A stretch of 64,000 bases of DNA from Bacteroides ovatus (GTDB lineage Bacteria; Bacteroidota; Bacteroidia; Bacteroidales; Bacteroidaceae), in the NCBI RefSeq assembly GCF_001314995.1, contig NZ_CP012938.1, forward strand, positions 2,232,001 to 2,296,000, given 5' to 3'. The notes beneath the pieces were generated by a model that worked only from the letters and a program-made list of their open reading frames with translations, ran no database searches and had not been told where the DNA came from. Made by a program: the position numbers and the translations under genes. Positions 35,126 to 43,405 of the stretch are shown one piece after another; the first letter of the stretch is position 1; the number at the start of each line of letters is the position of its first letter.

Positions 35126-37972
35126 ATGAAGAAATTATATACTTTGATAATCCTTTTATCCCTAACCGGTTTCGGAAGTAGCTTTGCCCAAACCTTGAAA
35201 GGACATATATACGACGCCAGAACCAATGAGCCATTGGTAGGCGCAGCCGTCACATACAAACTCCATGGCAATCAGGGAGCAGTGTCCAACATCAATGGAG
35301 AATATGAAATCAAACTGCCCGAGGGAGGAGTCGATCTTGTATTCAGTTATGTAGGCTATGAAGATGTATTGATGCCAATTGTTATCAATAAGCGTGAAGT
35401 CATCACGAAAGACGTTTATATGAAAGAAAGCACAAAGCTACTGGAAGAAGTGGTGGTTAGTGCCGGACGCTTTGAACAGAAGTTGAGTGACGTTACTGTT
35501 TCCATGGATGTGGTGAAAGCCGGAGATATTGCCCGTCAGGCACCGACAGATATTTCTTCCACACTCCGTACATTACCCGGTGTAGACATTGTAGACAAAC
35601 AGCCCTCTATGCGCGGTGGCAGCGGATGGACTTACGGTGTAGGTGCACGCAGCCAGATTCTGATAGACGGCATGAGTACCCTGAATCCAAAAACCGGTGA
35701 AATCAATTGGAACACCATACCTTTGGAAAATGTAGAACAGGTGGAAGTTATTAAAGGAGCTTCCTCCGTGTTGTACGGGTCATCAGCCTTGAACGGCATT
35801 ATCAACATCCGTACTGCACGTCCGGGACTGACTCCGAAAACACGTTTCAGTGCTTATGTGGGAGTATATGGTGATGCGGAAAACGACGAATACCAATGGA
35901 GCGACAAGAGTTTCTGGAAAGATGATAAATATTCTGTTAAACCAATCTTGCGCGGAAGTCTTCTTAGCGGTATACGGAATCCTATTTACGAAGGATTCGA
36001 CCTCTCCCACTCCCGTCGTATCGGCAATTTCGATGTCAGCGGAGGAATCAATCTTTTCACTGACGAAGGATACCGCCAACAGGGATACAACAAACGTTTC
36101 CGTATGGGAGGGAGCCTCACTTATCATCAGCCTGATATGGGAATGAAACTGTTGAATTATGGTTTCAATGTCGATTTCCTTTCCAATCAATATGGTGACT
36201 TCTTTATCTGGCGTTCACCAACGGAAGTGTACAAACCGTCTCCTTTCACCAACATGGGACGTGAAGAGAATAATTTCCATATCGATCCGTTCATCAACTA
36301 TGTGAATCCGGAAAACGGTACGTCACATAAGATTAAAGGACGTTTCTATTACAGTGCCGATAATATCGTACGCCCTACCCAAGGAACTTCCATCACTGAT
36401 ATTCTGGGAAATATGGGAACTGATGCCAAAACGATACAGAATATAGCCGGTGGCGATTACAGTTCACTTTATCCTGCATTGGTAGGTATAGGTTCCGGAC
36501 TTATCAACGGAAATCTGGAAGATGCCATGAACGGAGTGTTCACCTCATTAGGCAATATTTTCCCGAATGCGACGACTGCCGATTATTGCGATCTGATCTC
36601 TTGGGTAATGGACAACGGAGTGCCGAGTGACTTAGGGGGACTTACGAACGGACAGTTACCGAGTGATCTGATTCCGTGGTTATCAAATGTTATCAATCCG
36701 TCACGAAACACTCCAAAAACACAGACTGATAAGAACTTCGATTACTACCTCGACTACCAGTTCAATAAGAAATGGGAAGGCGGTGCACAAATCACTACCG
36801 GAGTAACCCTGGAACATATCCGCTATGACTCCGCTGTAATGGATGAGGTATACAAAAGTGATAATATAGCTGCTTTCTTCCAATACGATCAGCGCTTCTG
36901 GGATCGTTTGAGTGTATCTGCCGGTGTACGTGCCGAATATTATCGGGTGAATAATCATCACCGTGAAGCCGAAACTAAAATCTTCGGAACCAAAGTTCCG
37001 TTCCGTCCGGTCTTCCGTGCAGGGTTAAATTATCAGTTGGCTGATTACAGTTTTATCCGTGCCAGCTTCGGACAGGGTTACCGTAATCCGTCTATCAATG
37101 AAAAATACCTGCGCAAGGATATTGGTGGAGTTGGCGTTTATCCTAATCTGGACATCAAACCGGAGAAAGGATTTAATGCGGAATTAGGAATTAAGCAAGG
37201 ATATAAAGTTGGTAATTTCCAGGGTTTTGTGGATGTTGCAGGATTCTATACACAATATAAAGACATGGTTGAATTCCAGTTCGGGCTGTTCAACAATGCC
37301 AATTACACGATGATTAATAGCATAGGCGATGCATTCCAGATGCTGACAGATGGCAAAGGGTTCGGTATCGGAGCCCAGTTCCACAATGTATCGAAAGCCC
37401 AGATTTACGGAGTAGAAATCTCAACGAACGGCGTGTATAATTTCAATAAGAACACGAAATTGTTCTATAACTTGGGATATGTATACACGGAGCCACGCGA
37501 TGCTGACTATCAGGAACGTAATGCAGTAGAGGGGCTTTATACCGATCCTCTTCAGATGAAAGAGAAATCGAACACAGGTAAGTACCTTAAATATCGCCCG
37601 AAGCACAGTTTTAAAGCTACGGTAGATTTCCAGTGGAAACGTATCAATGTCGGTGCCAATGTAGCATGGAAGAGCAAAATTCTGGCAGTTGACTATCTGA
37701 TGTTGGACGAACGCGAGAAACAGCAGAAAGACCTGATGGATTATGTACGTGGTATCCTTTTCGGTTATTCAAAAGGAGAGACACTGGCTACTTACTGGAA
37801 AAAACATAATACGGACTATGCCACTGTTGACGTGCGCTTCGGAGTAAAAGCCACAAAAGAAGTAGCTTTCCAGTTTATGGTGAACAACCTGTTGAATAAA
37901 GAATACAGCTACCGCCCAATGGCAGTTGCCGCTCCACGTACTTTCGTACTGAAAATGGACGTCACTTTCTAA
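35126..37972 (+). CDS. TonB-dependent receptor, module 2
   Basis: 948 residues, the same length as the module 1 receptor and nearly identical through plug and barrel. Differences cluster in a few places: the first 25 residues, SQGASIGDILGN versus TQGTSITDILGN, the segment around WLSNVINPSRN, and the stretch before the last strands (MLDEREKQQKDLMDYVRG versus MMDERPKTQLDLMDYVRG). Domain order is signal, CarboxypepD_reg-like, plug, barrel, terminal Phe. The close identity, beside diverged lipoproteins, suggests recent duplication or gene conversion of the receptor only. A terminator follows at 38002. Confidence 0.93.
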   Translation: MKKLYTLIILLSLTGFGSSFAQTLKGHIYDARTNEPLVGAAVTYKLHGNQGAVSNINGEYEIKLPEGGVDLVFSYVGYEDVLMPIVINKREVITKDVYMKESTKLLEEVVVSAGRFEQKLSDVTVSMDVVKAGDIARQAPTDISSTLRTLPGVDIVDKQPSMRGGSGWTYGVGARSQILIDGMSTLNPKTGEINWNTIPLENVEQVEVIKGASSVLYGSSALNGIINIRTARPGLTPKTRFSAYVGVYGDAENDEYQWSDKSFWKDDKYSVKPILRGSLLSGIRNPIYEGFDLSHSRRIGNFDVSGGINLFTDEGYRQQGYNKRFRMGGSLTYHQPDMGMKLLNYGFNVDFLSNQYGDFFIWRSPTEVYKPSPFTNMGREENNFHIDPFINYVNPENGTSHKIKGRFYYSADNIVRPTQGTSITDILGNMGTDAKTIQNIAGGDYSSLYPALVGIGSGLINGNLEDAMNGVFTSLGNIFPNATTADYCDLISWVMDNGVPSDLGGLTNGQLPSDLIPWLSNVINPSRNTPKTQTDKNFDYYLDYQFNKKWEGGAQITTGVTLEHIRYDSAVMDEVYKSDNIAAFFQYDQRFWDRLSVSAGVRAEYYRVNNHHREAETKIFGTKVPFRPVFRAGLNYQLADYSFIRASFGQGYRNPSINEKYLRKDIGGVGVYPNLDIKPEKGFNAELGIKQGYKVGNFQGFVDVAGFYTQYKDMVEFQFGLFNNANYTMINSIGDAFQMLTDGKGFGIGAQFHNVSKAQIYGVEISTNGVYNFNKNTKLFYNLGYVYTEPRDADYQERNAVEGLYTDPLQMKEKSNTGKYLKYRPKHSFKATVDFQWKRINVGANVAWKSKILAVDYLMLDEREKQQKDLMDYVRGILFGYSKGETLATYWKKHNTDYATVDVRFGVKATKEVAFQFMVNNLLNKEYSYRPMAVAAPRTFVLKMDVTF

Positions 37973-38001
37973 CTAACTTTCAAGATTCACAATTACTTAA
38001 G

Positions 38002-38036
38002 AAACGGCTGCTCAATGCAGCCGTTTTCTTTTTTCT
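38002..38036 (+). terminator. Rho-independent terminator after module 2
   Basis: AAACGGCTGC (38002-38011), loop TCAAT, GCAGCCGTTT (38017-38026), then TCTTTTTTCT. Confidence 0.9.
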
Positions 38037-38108
38037 CCTCATCTGTCATCATTTATCTATATATTGCGTATCTTTACCCCCCGAAAACGAGAAGAAATAA
38101 CCGATAAA

Positions 38109-38789
38109 ATGAAAAAACAAATCCTACTTATTGCCATCCTGTTTTGTACGGCCTTTACACAGGCACAAGAAGTTTTTGTAACTGCTGATTTTGTAAGCAG
38201 TTATATCTGGCGCGGTATGGATAGCGGCAATGCAAGTGTACAGCCTTCACTCGGCCTCAACTGGAAAGGACTGACCGTTTACGCATGGGGTTCTACCGAA
38301 TTTCGCGAAAAGAACAATGAAATAGATTTATCACTAGAGTACGAATACAAAAACCTGACTCTTTACGCCAATAACTATTTTACCCAGACAGAAGAGGAAC
38401 CTTTTAAATACTTCAATTACAGTTCGCACTCTACCGGGCACACTTTCGAGGTAGGAGCCGGCTATATGCTTAGCGAAAAGTTCCCATTGTCAGTAAGCTG
38501 GTACACGACCTTTGCCGGAAACGATTACCGGGAAAACGGGAAACGTGCCTGGTCCAGTTACTGCGAGTTGAGTTACCCGTTCAGCGTGAAGGATGTAAAT
38601 ATGAATATCGAAGCAGGTTTCACTCCTTGGGAAAGTATGTACTCCGACAAATTCAATGTAGTCAATATCGGATTATCTGCAACAAAAGATATTAAAATAA
38701 CGTCCAATTTCTCTTTACCCATCTTCGGAAAGCTAATAGCCAACCCTTATGAAGAGCAACTTTATTTTGTAGTTGGAATTACATTGTAG
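38109..38789 (+). CDS. Small outer-membrane beta-barrel protein
   Basis: 226 residues from the ATG at 38109. A longer frame starting at 38064 would begin before a likely -7 box (TATCTTTA, 38069-38076) and is rejected. Signal MKKQILLIAILFCTAFTQAQ, then VFVTADFVSSYIWRGMDSGNASVQPSLGLNWKGLTVYAWGS, which is the pattern of TorF-like putative porins (SxYxWRG near the mature start), and strands ending in LYFVVGITL. Outer-membrane location is likely; the solute is unknown. The next gene, a fucosidase, starts 39 bases downstream and may be cotranscribed. Confidence 0.78.
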   Translation: MKKQILLIAILFCTAFTQAQEVFVTADFVSSYIWRGMDSGNASVQPSLGLNWKGLTVYAWGSTEFREKNNEIDLSLEYEYKNLTLYANNYFTQTEEEPFKYFNYSSHSTGHTFEVGAGYMLSEKFPLSVSWYTTFAGNDYRENGKRAWSSYCELSYPFSVKDVNMNIEAGFTPWESMYSDKFNVVNIGLSATKDIKITSNFSLPIFGKLIANPYEEQLYFVVGITL

Positions 38790-38828
38790 ATGATTCTTAC
38801 ATTCAATTATTAACTAATAAACACCCCC

Positions 38829-40703
38829 ATGAAAAAACACTTTCTTATCTTCGCAACAGGTCTTTTTCTACTAAGTGCCTGTAATTCGGTAAAAGCACCG
38901 GAAGCTATCTTACCCATTCCCGAAGCCAAACAGGTGGAATGGCAAAAAATGGAAACGTATGCATTTGTACACTTCGGACTTAACACATTCAACGACCGTG
39001 AATGGGGATATGGAGACTCCGATCCTAAAACATTCAACCCTACCCGTCTGGACTGTGAGCAATGGGTACAGACATTTGTCAAATCCGGCATGAAAGGAGT
39101 GATCCTGACAGCGAAACATCACGATGGATTCTGTCTGTGGCCTACGCAACTGACAGAGTACTGTATCCGCAACACTCCGTACAAAGACGGAAAAGGAGAC
39201 ATTGTCCGCGAACTGTCGGATGCCTGCAAAAAGTATGGCATTAAATTCGCAGTCTATCTCTCGCCCTGGGACAGGCATCAGGCCAATTATGGTTCTCCCG
39301 AATATGTAGAATACTTCTATAAACAACTCAACGAACTGCTGACCAACTACGGTGACGTATTTGAAATCTGGTTTGATGGTGCCAACGGTGGAGACGGCTG
39401 GTATGGCGGAGCAAAAGACAGCCGTACAATCGACCGCAAGACTTATTATAACTATCCGCGAGCTTACAAGATGATTGATGAGTTACAGCCACAAGCTGTT
39501 ATCTTCTCGGATGGAGGTCCGGGCTGTCGTTGGGTAGGCAACGAACACGGATTTGCCGGAGCTACTAACTGGTCTTTTCTTCGTGCAGGAGAAGTTTATC
39601 CGGGCTATCCCAAGTATCGTGAACTGCAATATGGTCATGCCGATGGTAACCTATGGGTAGCTGCCGAGTGTGATGTTTCCATCCGTCCGGGATGGTTTTA
39701 TCATCCGGAAGAAGACGACCGTGTGAAAACAGTAGACGAACTGACTGATTTATATTACCGCAGCGTAGGACATAACGCAACGCTATTATTAAACTTCCCG
39801 GTAGACCGTGACGGATTGATTCACCCTACTGACTCTGCCAATGCCGTAAACTTCCACCAGAATGTACAAAAACAACTGGCACACAATCTGCTGGCGGGAC
39901 TCTCTCCCAAAGCATCGGACGAACGTGGAAGAACATTCTCCGCCAAAGCTGTGACCGACGGTGATTATGATACTTATTGGGCTACCAATGATGATGTCAC
40001 TTCAGCCACTATCGAATTCGATTTACCTCAGGCAGAGAAGATCAACCGTATGATGTTGCAGGAATATATTCCTCTCGGACAACGTGTCAAATCATTCGTT
40101 GTAGAATATAACCAGGCAGGCGAATGGCTCCCAGTAAAGCTCAATGAGGAGACTACCACTATCGGATATAAACGGCTCCTTCGTTTCGAAACAATCACTA
40201 CGGATAAGATTCGTGTCCGCTTCACGGATTCACGGGCTTGTCTCTGTATTAATAACATTGAAGCATATTATGCAGGAGAGACTTCGGATACATACACAGC
40301 GAAAGCTGCAGAACTGAAAAGTTACCCGTTCACTCTTGTTGGAGTAGATGTAGAGGAAGCACAGAAAGGCATGGATAAAAACGACCAGACCACCTGTTTC
40401 ATCAATGGAAATACACTATTGATTGACTTGGGAGAAGAACGCACGATTACCTCATTCCACTATCTCCCCGACCAAAGTGAATATAATAAAGGGTTGATCG
40501 CAGCCTACGAAATATCTGTAGGTACGGACAGTAATGCGGTCAACCAGGTAGTAGCCAAAGATGAATTTTCCAATATAAAGAGCAATCCGATTTTGCAATC
40601 GGTTTACTTTACTCCGGTCAAGGCTCGCTACATTCAGTTGAAAGCAACACGGATGATACATGACGGTGAACCGATGGGGTTAGCTGAAATTGGGATACAA
40701 TAA
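38829..40703 (+). CDS. GH29 alpha-L-fucosidase with C-terminal F5/8-type domains
   Basis: 624 residues. Signal ends LLSAC, so a lipoprotein. The GH29 barrel (about 30-350) shows FVHFGLNTFNDREWG, AKHHDGFCLWP at 95-105 and the nucleophile Asp183 in FEIWFDGANGG. Residues about 360-480 form an F5/8 type C (discoidin) domain (KAVTDGDYDTYWATND), and 490-624 look like a second, less clear one. It removes alpha-L-fucose from glycans such as host mucin or milk oligosaccharides; the domain plan recalls the alpha-1,3/4-specific subgroup, but linkage is not certain. No susCD genes are adjacent. Confidence 0.93.
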   Translation: MKKHFLIFATGLFLLSACNSVKAPEAILPIPEAKQVEWQKMETYAFVHFGLNTFNDREWGYGDSDPKTFNPTRLDCEQWVQTFVKSGMKGVILTAKHHDGFCLWPTQLTEYCIRNTPYKDGKGDIVRELSDACKKYGIKFAVYLSPWDRHQANYGSPEYVEYFYKQLNELLTNYGDVFEIWFDGANGGDGWYGGAKDSRTIDRKTYYNYPRAYKMIDELQPQAVIFSDGGPGCRWVGNEHGFAGATNWSFLRAGEVYPGYPKYRELQYGHADGNLWVAAECDVSIRPGWFYHPEEDDRVKTVDELTDLYYRSVGHNATLLLNFPVDRDGLIHPTDSANAVNFHQNVQKQLAHNLLAGLSPKASDERGRTFSAKAVTDGDYDTYWATNDDVTSATIEFDLPQAEKINRMMLQEYIPLGQRVKSFVVEYNQAGEWLPVKLNEETTTIGYKRLLRFETITTDKIRVRFTDSRACLCINNIEAYYAGETSDTYTAKAAELKSYPFTLVGVDVEEAQKGMDKNDQTTCFINGNTLLIDLGEERTITSFHYLPDQSEYNKGLIAAYEISVGTDSNAVNQVVAKDEFSNIKSNPILQSVYFTPVKARYIQLKATRMIHDGEPMGLAEIGIQ

Positions 40704-40711
40704 TAGATGAT

Positions 40712-41242
40712 ATGGTACAAAAAACAGGAATTATTGTGCAGAAGAAAAACTATACTCTCCGTACCTGGCAAACCGAAGATGTAGCATCATTAGCCCAATA
40801 TCTCAATAACAAGAATATTTGGGATAACTGTCGTGACGGTCTCCCCTATCCTTATAGTCAGGAAGATGCTAACGTTTTTCTCTCTATGGTACAAGCGAAA
40901 GAAAACATTCAAGATTTCTGCATTGAGGTAAACGGAGAAGCAGTTGGAAGTATCGGTTTTGTACCCGCTACGGATGTAGAACGTTTTAGTACAGAAGTAG
41001 GCTACTGGATTGGAGAACCTTTCTGGAACCAGGGAATCGTTACTGACGCCCTGAAAGAAGCCATCAACTATTATTTCGAACACACTGATAAGGTACGTGT
41101 ATTCGCAGTCGTATTTGAGCATAACTCCCCATCCATGCGGGTATTAGAGAAAGTGGGATTCACGAAAGTAGGAATTATGCAAAAGGCTATTTTCAAGAAT
41201 GATAATTTCACGAATGCACATTATTACGAACTTATCAAATAA
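40712..41242 (+). CDS. GNAT N-acetyltransferase, RimJ/RimL type
   Basis: 176 residues, cytoplasmic. Text YTLRTWQTEDVASLAQYLNNKNIWDN at the start, GSIGFVP near 80, EVGYWIGEPFWNQGIVTDALKEAINYYFE (acetyl-CoA binding loop, Q/RxxGxG-like) near 95-125, and ENSPSMRVLEKVGF-like HNSPSMRVLEKVGFTKVG near 140 are classic for the RimJ/RimL branch. It transfers acetyl from acetyl-CoA to an amine, either of a ribosomal protein or a small molecule. Starts nine bases after the fucosidase stop, so probably in the same transcript. Substrate unknown. Confidence 0.9.
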   Translation: MVQKTGIIVQKKNYTLRTWQTEDVASLAQYLNNKNIWDNCRDGLPYPYSQEDANVFLSMVQAKENIQDFCIEVNGEAVGSIGFVPATDVERFSTEVGYWIGEPFWNQGIVTDALKEAINYYFEHTDKVRVFAVVFEHNSPSMRVLEKVGFTKVGIMQKAIFKNDNFTNAHYYELIK

Positions 41243-41258
41243 TCCGGAATTCATCAAC

Positions 41259-41283
41259 AGTCTGCCGGACAATCCGGCAGACT
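41259..41283 (+). terminator. Hairpin after the acetyltransferase gene
   Basis: AGTCTGCCGG (41259-41268), loop ACAAT, CCGGCAGACT (41274-41283): a perfect 10-bp stem, but without a T-tract, so termination may be weak. Confidence 0.5.
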
Positions 41284-41377
41284 GCCCATAAACGCTTTGT
41301 CAACCCTGAATTAAATCTATAAAAACCCTCCTCTTTTGCTCAAAAATCTTAAACCTGTGCATTTTTTACTCGGATTT

Positions 41378-41408
41378 CTTGTCAGAACCAAGCGTTTGAG
41401 TAAATTTG
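41378..41408 (+). promoter_or_regulatory. Promoter of the etf operon
   Basis: CTTG (41378-41381), 19 bases, TAAATTTG (41401-41408). The leader to the etfB ATG at 41505 is about 90 bases. Confidence 0.65.
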
Positions 41409-41504
41409 CACGCTGATAGTTAACCGGATAGTTTGGATAGCAAGATATTACTACTTGACTACTGGCTGCTAACTTGTAGAAATACTAATACTAAAATTTA
41501 TAGC

Positions 41505-42377
41505 ATGAGTTTGAAAATTGTTGTATTGGCAAAACAAGTTCCTGACACACGTAATGTTGGGAAAGATGCCATGAAAGCCGACGGGACGATTAACCGCGCG
41601 GCACTTCCCGCTATCTTCAACCCCGAAGACCTGAATGCTCTCGAGCAAGCTCTTCGACTGAAAGATGCTCATCCAGGCTCTACCGTAACCATCCTGACCA
41701 TGGGACCGGGACGGGCAGCCGACATTATTCGTGAAGGACTTTTCCGTGGCGCAGATAACGGTTACTTGCTGACCGACCGTGCTTTCGCTGGTGCAGATAC
41801 ACTGGCTACGTCTTACGCATTGGCTACTGCCATCCGCAAAATCGGTGATTGCGACATTATCATTGGTGGTCGTCAGGCTATCGACGGTGACACGGCGCAA
41901 GTAGGTCCGCAGGTAGCAGAGAAGCTAGGATTGACGCAAATCACATACGCAGAAGAAATTCTGGAAGTGGGCGATGGTAAAATCAAGGTGAAACGTCATA
42001 TCGACGGTGGTGTAGAAACTGTAGAGGGTCCGCTGCCTATCGTGATTACCGTAAACGGTTCTGCCGCTCCTTGCCGTCCGCGCAATGCGAAACTGGTTCA
42101 GAAATACAAACACGCCAAAACAGTTACCGAAAAACAACAAGGTAACCTTGATTATACCGATTTGTATGACAAGCGTGATTATTTGAATCTGGTAGAATGG
42201 AGTGTAGCCGACGTAAACGGTGACCTTGCACAATGCGGTCTGTCCGGTTCGCCGACAAAAGTGAAAGCCATCCAGAACATCGTGTTCCAGGCTAAAGAGA
42301 GCAAAACCATCAGCGGCAGCGACCGTGACGTGGAAGACCTGATTGTTGAACTATTAGCTAACCACACCATCGGATAA
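41505..42377 (+). CDS. etfB: Electron transfer flavoprotein subunit beta
   Basis: 290 residues from the ATG at 41505 (MSLKIVVLAKQVPDT), the standard ETF-beta start; the longer frame from 41433 adds an unrelated N-terminus. AMP/flavin-binding text LTMGPGRAADIIREGLFRGADNGYLLTDRAFAGADTLATSYALA and DCDIIIGGRQAIDGDTAQVGPQVAEKL is present. With EtfA it forms the FAD-carrying heterodimer that takes electrons from acyl-CoA dehydrogenase. etfA begins three bases after its stop and a dehydrogenase gene follows, one operon. Whether this pair is bifurcating cannot be settled by eye. Confidence 0.95.
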   Translation: MSLKIVVLAKQVPDTRNVGKDAMKADGTINRAALPAIFNPEDLNALEQALRLKDAHPGSTVTILTMGPGRAADIIREGLFRGADNGYLLTDRAFAGADTLATSYALATAIRKIGDCDIIIGGRQAIDGDTAQVGPQVAEKLGLTQITYAEEILEVGDGKIKVKRHIDGGVETVEGPLPIVITVNGSAAPCRPRNAKLVQKYKHAKTVTEKQQGNLDYTDLYDKRDYLNLVEWSVADVNGDLAQCGLSGSPTKVKAIQNIVFQAKESKTISGSDRDVEDLIVELLANHTIG

Positions 42378-42379
42378 TC

Positions 42380-43399
42380 ATGAATAACTTATTTGTATAT
42401 TGCGAAATAGAAGAAGGTAACGTTGCAGACGTTAGCCTCGAACTTCTGACCAAAGGTCGTTCGTTAGCCAACCAGTTGAACTGTCAGCTCGAAGCTGTAG
42501 TTGCCGGAAGCGGCCTCAAAGATATTGAAAAACAAATCCTTCCTTACGGAGTAGATAAACTTCACGTTTTCGACGGTGAAGGCCTTTACCCTTATACATC
42601 ACTTCCTCACACAGCTATCCTGGTGAACCTCTTCAAAGAAGAGCAACCGCAAATCTGTTTGATGGGTGCTACCGTTATCGGTCGTGACCTCGGTCCGCGC
42701 GTTTCTTCTGCTCTGACCAGCGGATTGACTGCCGACTGTACTTCACTTGAAATCGGTGACCACGAAGACAAAAAAGAAGGTAAGACTTATAAGAACCTGT
42801 TATATCAAATCCGTCCGGCATTCGGTGGTAACATCGTTGCTACGATTGTGAACCCGGAACACCGCCCGCAGATGGCAACCGTTCGCGAAGGTGTGATGAA
42901 GAAAGAAATCCTCTCTCCGACTTATCAGGGAGAAGTAATCCGTCACGACGTGAAAAAGTATGTAGCCGACACGGACTATGTAGTGAAAGTCATCGAACGC
43001 CATGTAGAAAAGGCAAAGAACAACCTGAAAGGTTCTCCGATCATCATAGCCGGTGGTTACGGTGTAGGTTCGAAAGAAAACTTCAACCTATTGTTCGACC
43101 TCGCTAAAGAACTTCACGCAGAAGTAGGTGCCAGCCGTGCTGCTGTTGACGCTGGTTTCGCAGACCATGATCGTCAGATCGGTCAGACTGGTGTTACGGT
43201 TCGTCCAAAACTCTACATCGCTTGCGGTATCTCCGGACAGATTCAGCATATCGCCGGTATGCAGGAAAGTGGTATCATCATCTCCATTAACAACGATCCG
43301 GATGCTCCGATCAATACGATTGCCGATTACGTAATCAACGGAAGTATCGAAGAAGTTGTGCCGAAGATGATTAAGTATTATAAACAAAATAGCAAGTAA
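42380..43399 (+). CDS. etfA: Electron transfer flavoprotein subunit alpha
   Basis: 339 residues. N-terminal domain 1-190 and a C-terminal FAD domain with the signature RPKLYIACGISGQIQHIAGMQESGIIISINNDPDAPI (about 273-310), where SGQIQH contacts FAD. GGYGVGSKENFNLLFDLAKELHAEVGASRAAVDAGF begins that domain. Partner of EtfB; passes electrons between acyl-CoA dehydrogenase and the membrane chain or ferredoxin/NADH. Positioned between etfB and the dehydrogenase gene with gaps of two and six bases. Confidence 0.96.
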   Translation: MNNLFVYCEIEEGNVADVSLELLTKGRSLANQLNCQLEAVVAGSGLKDIEKQILPYGVDKLHVFDGEGLYPYTSLPHTAILVNLFKEEQPQICLMGATVIGRDLGPRVSSALTSGLTADCTSLEIGDHEDKKEGKTYKNLLYQIRPAFGGNIVATIVNPEHRPQMATVREGVMKKEILSPTYQGEVIRHDVKKYVADTDYVVKVIERHVEKAKNNLKGSPIIIAGGYGVGSKENFNLLFDLAKELHAEVGASRAAVDAGFADHDRQIGQTGVTVRPKLYIACGISGQIQHIAGMQESGIIISINNDPDAPINTIADYVINGSIEEVVPKMIKYYKQNSK

Positions 43400-43405
43400 G
43401 GAAAG

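Larger units (their letters stand above)
26505..37972 (+). repeat. Tandem duplication of a three-gene module
   Basis: Genes at 26505-32165 (lipoprotein A, lipoprotein B, TonB receptor) are repeated in the same order at 32462-37972. The two receptors have equal length and are about 95% identical by eye; the A and B lipoproteins agree well only in their first 130 residues. Promoters are also duplicated with conserved spacing. Confidence 0.93.
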
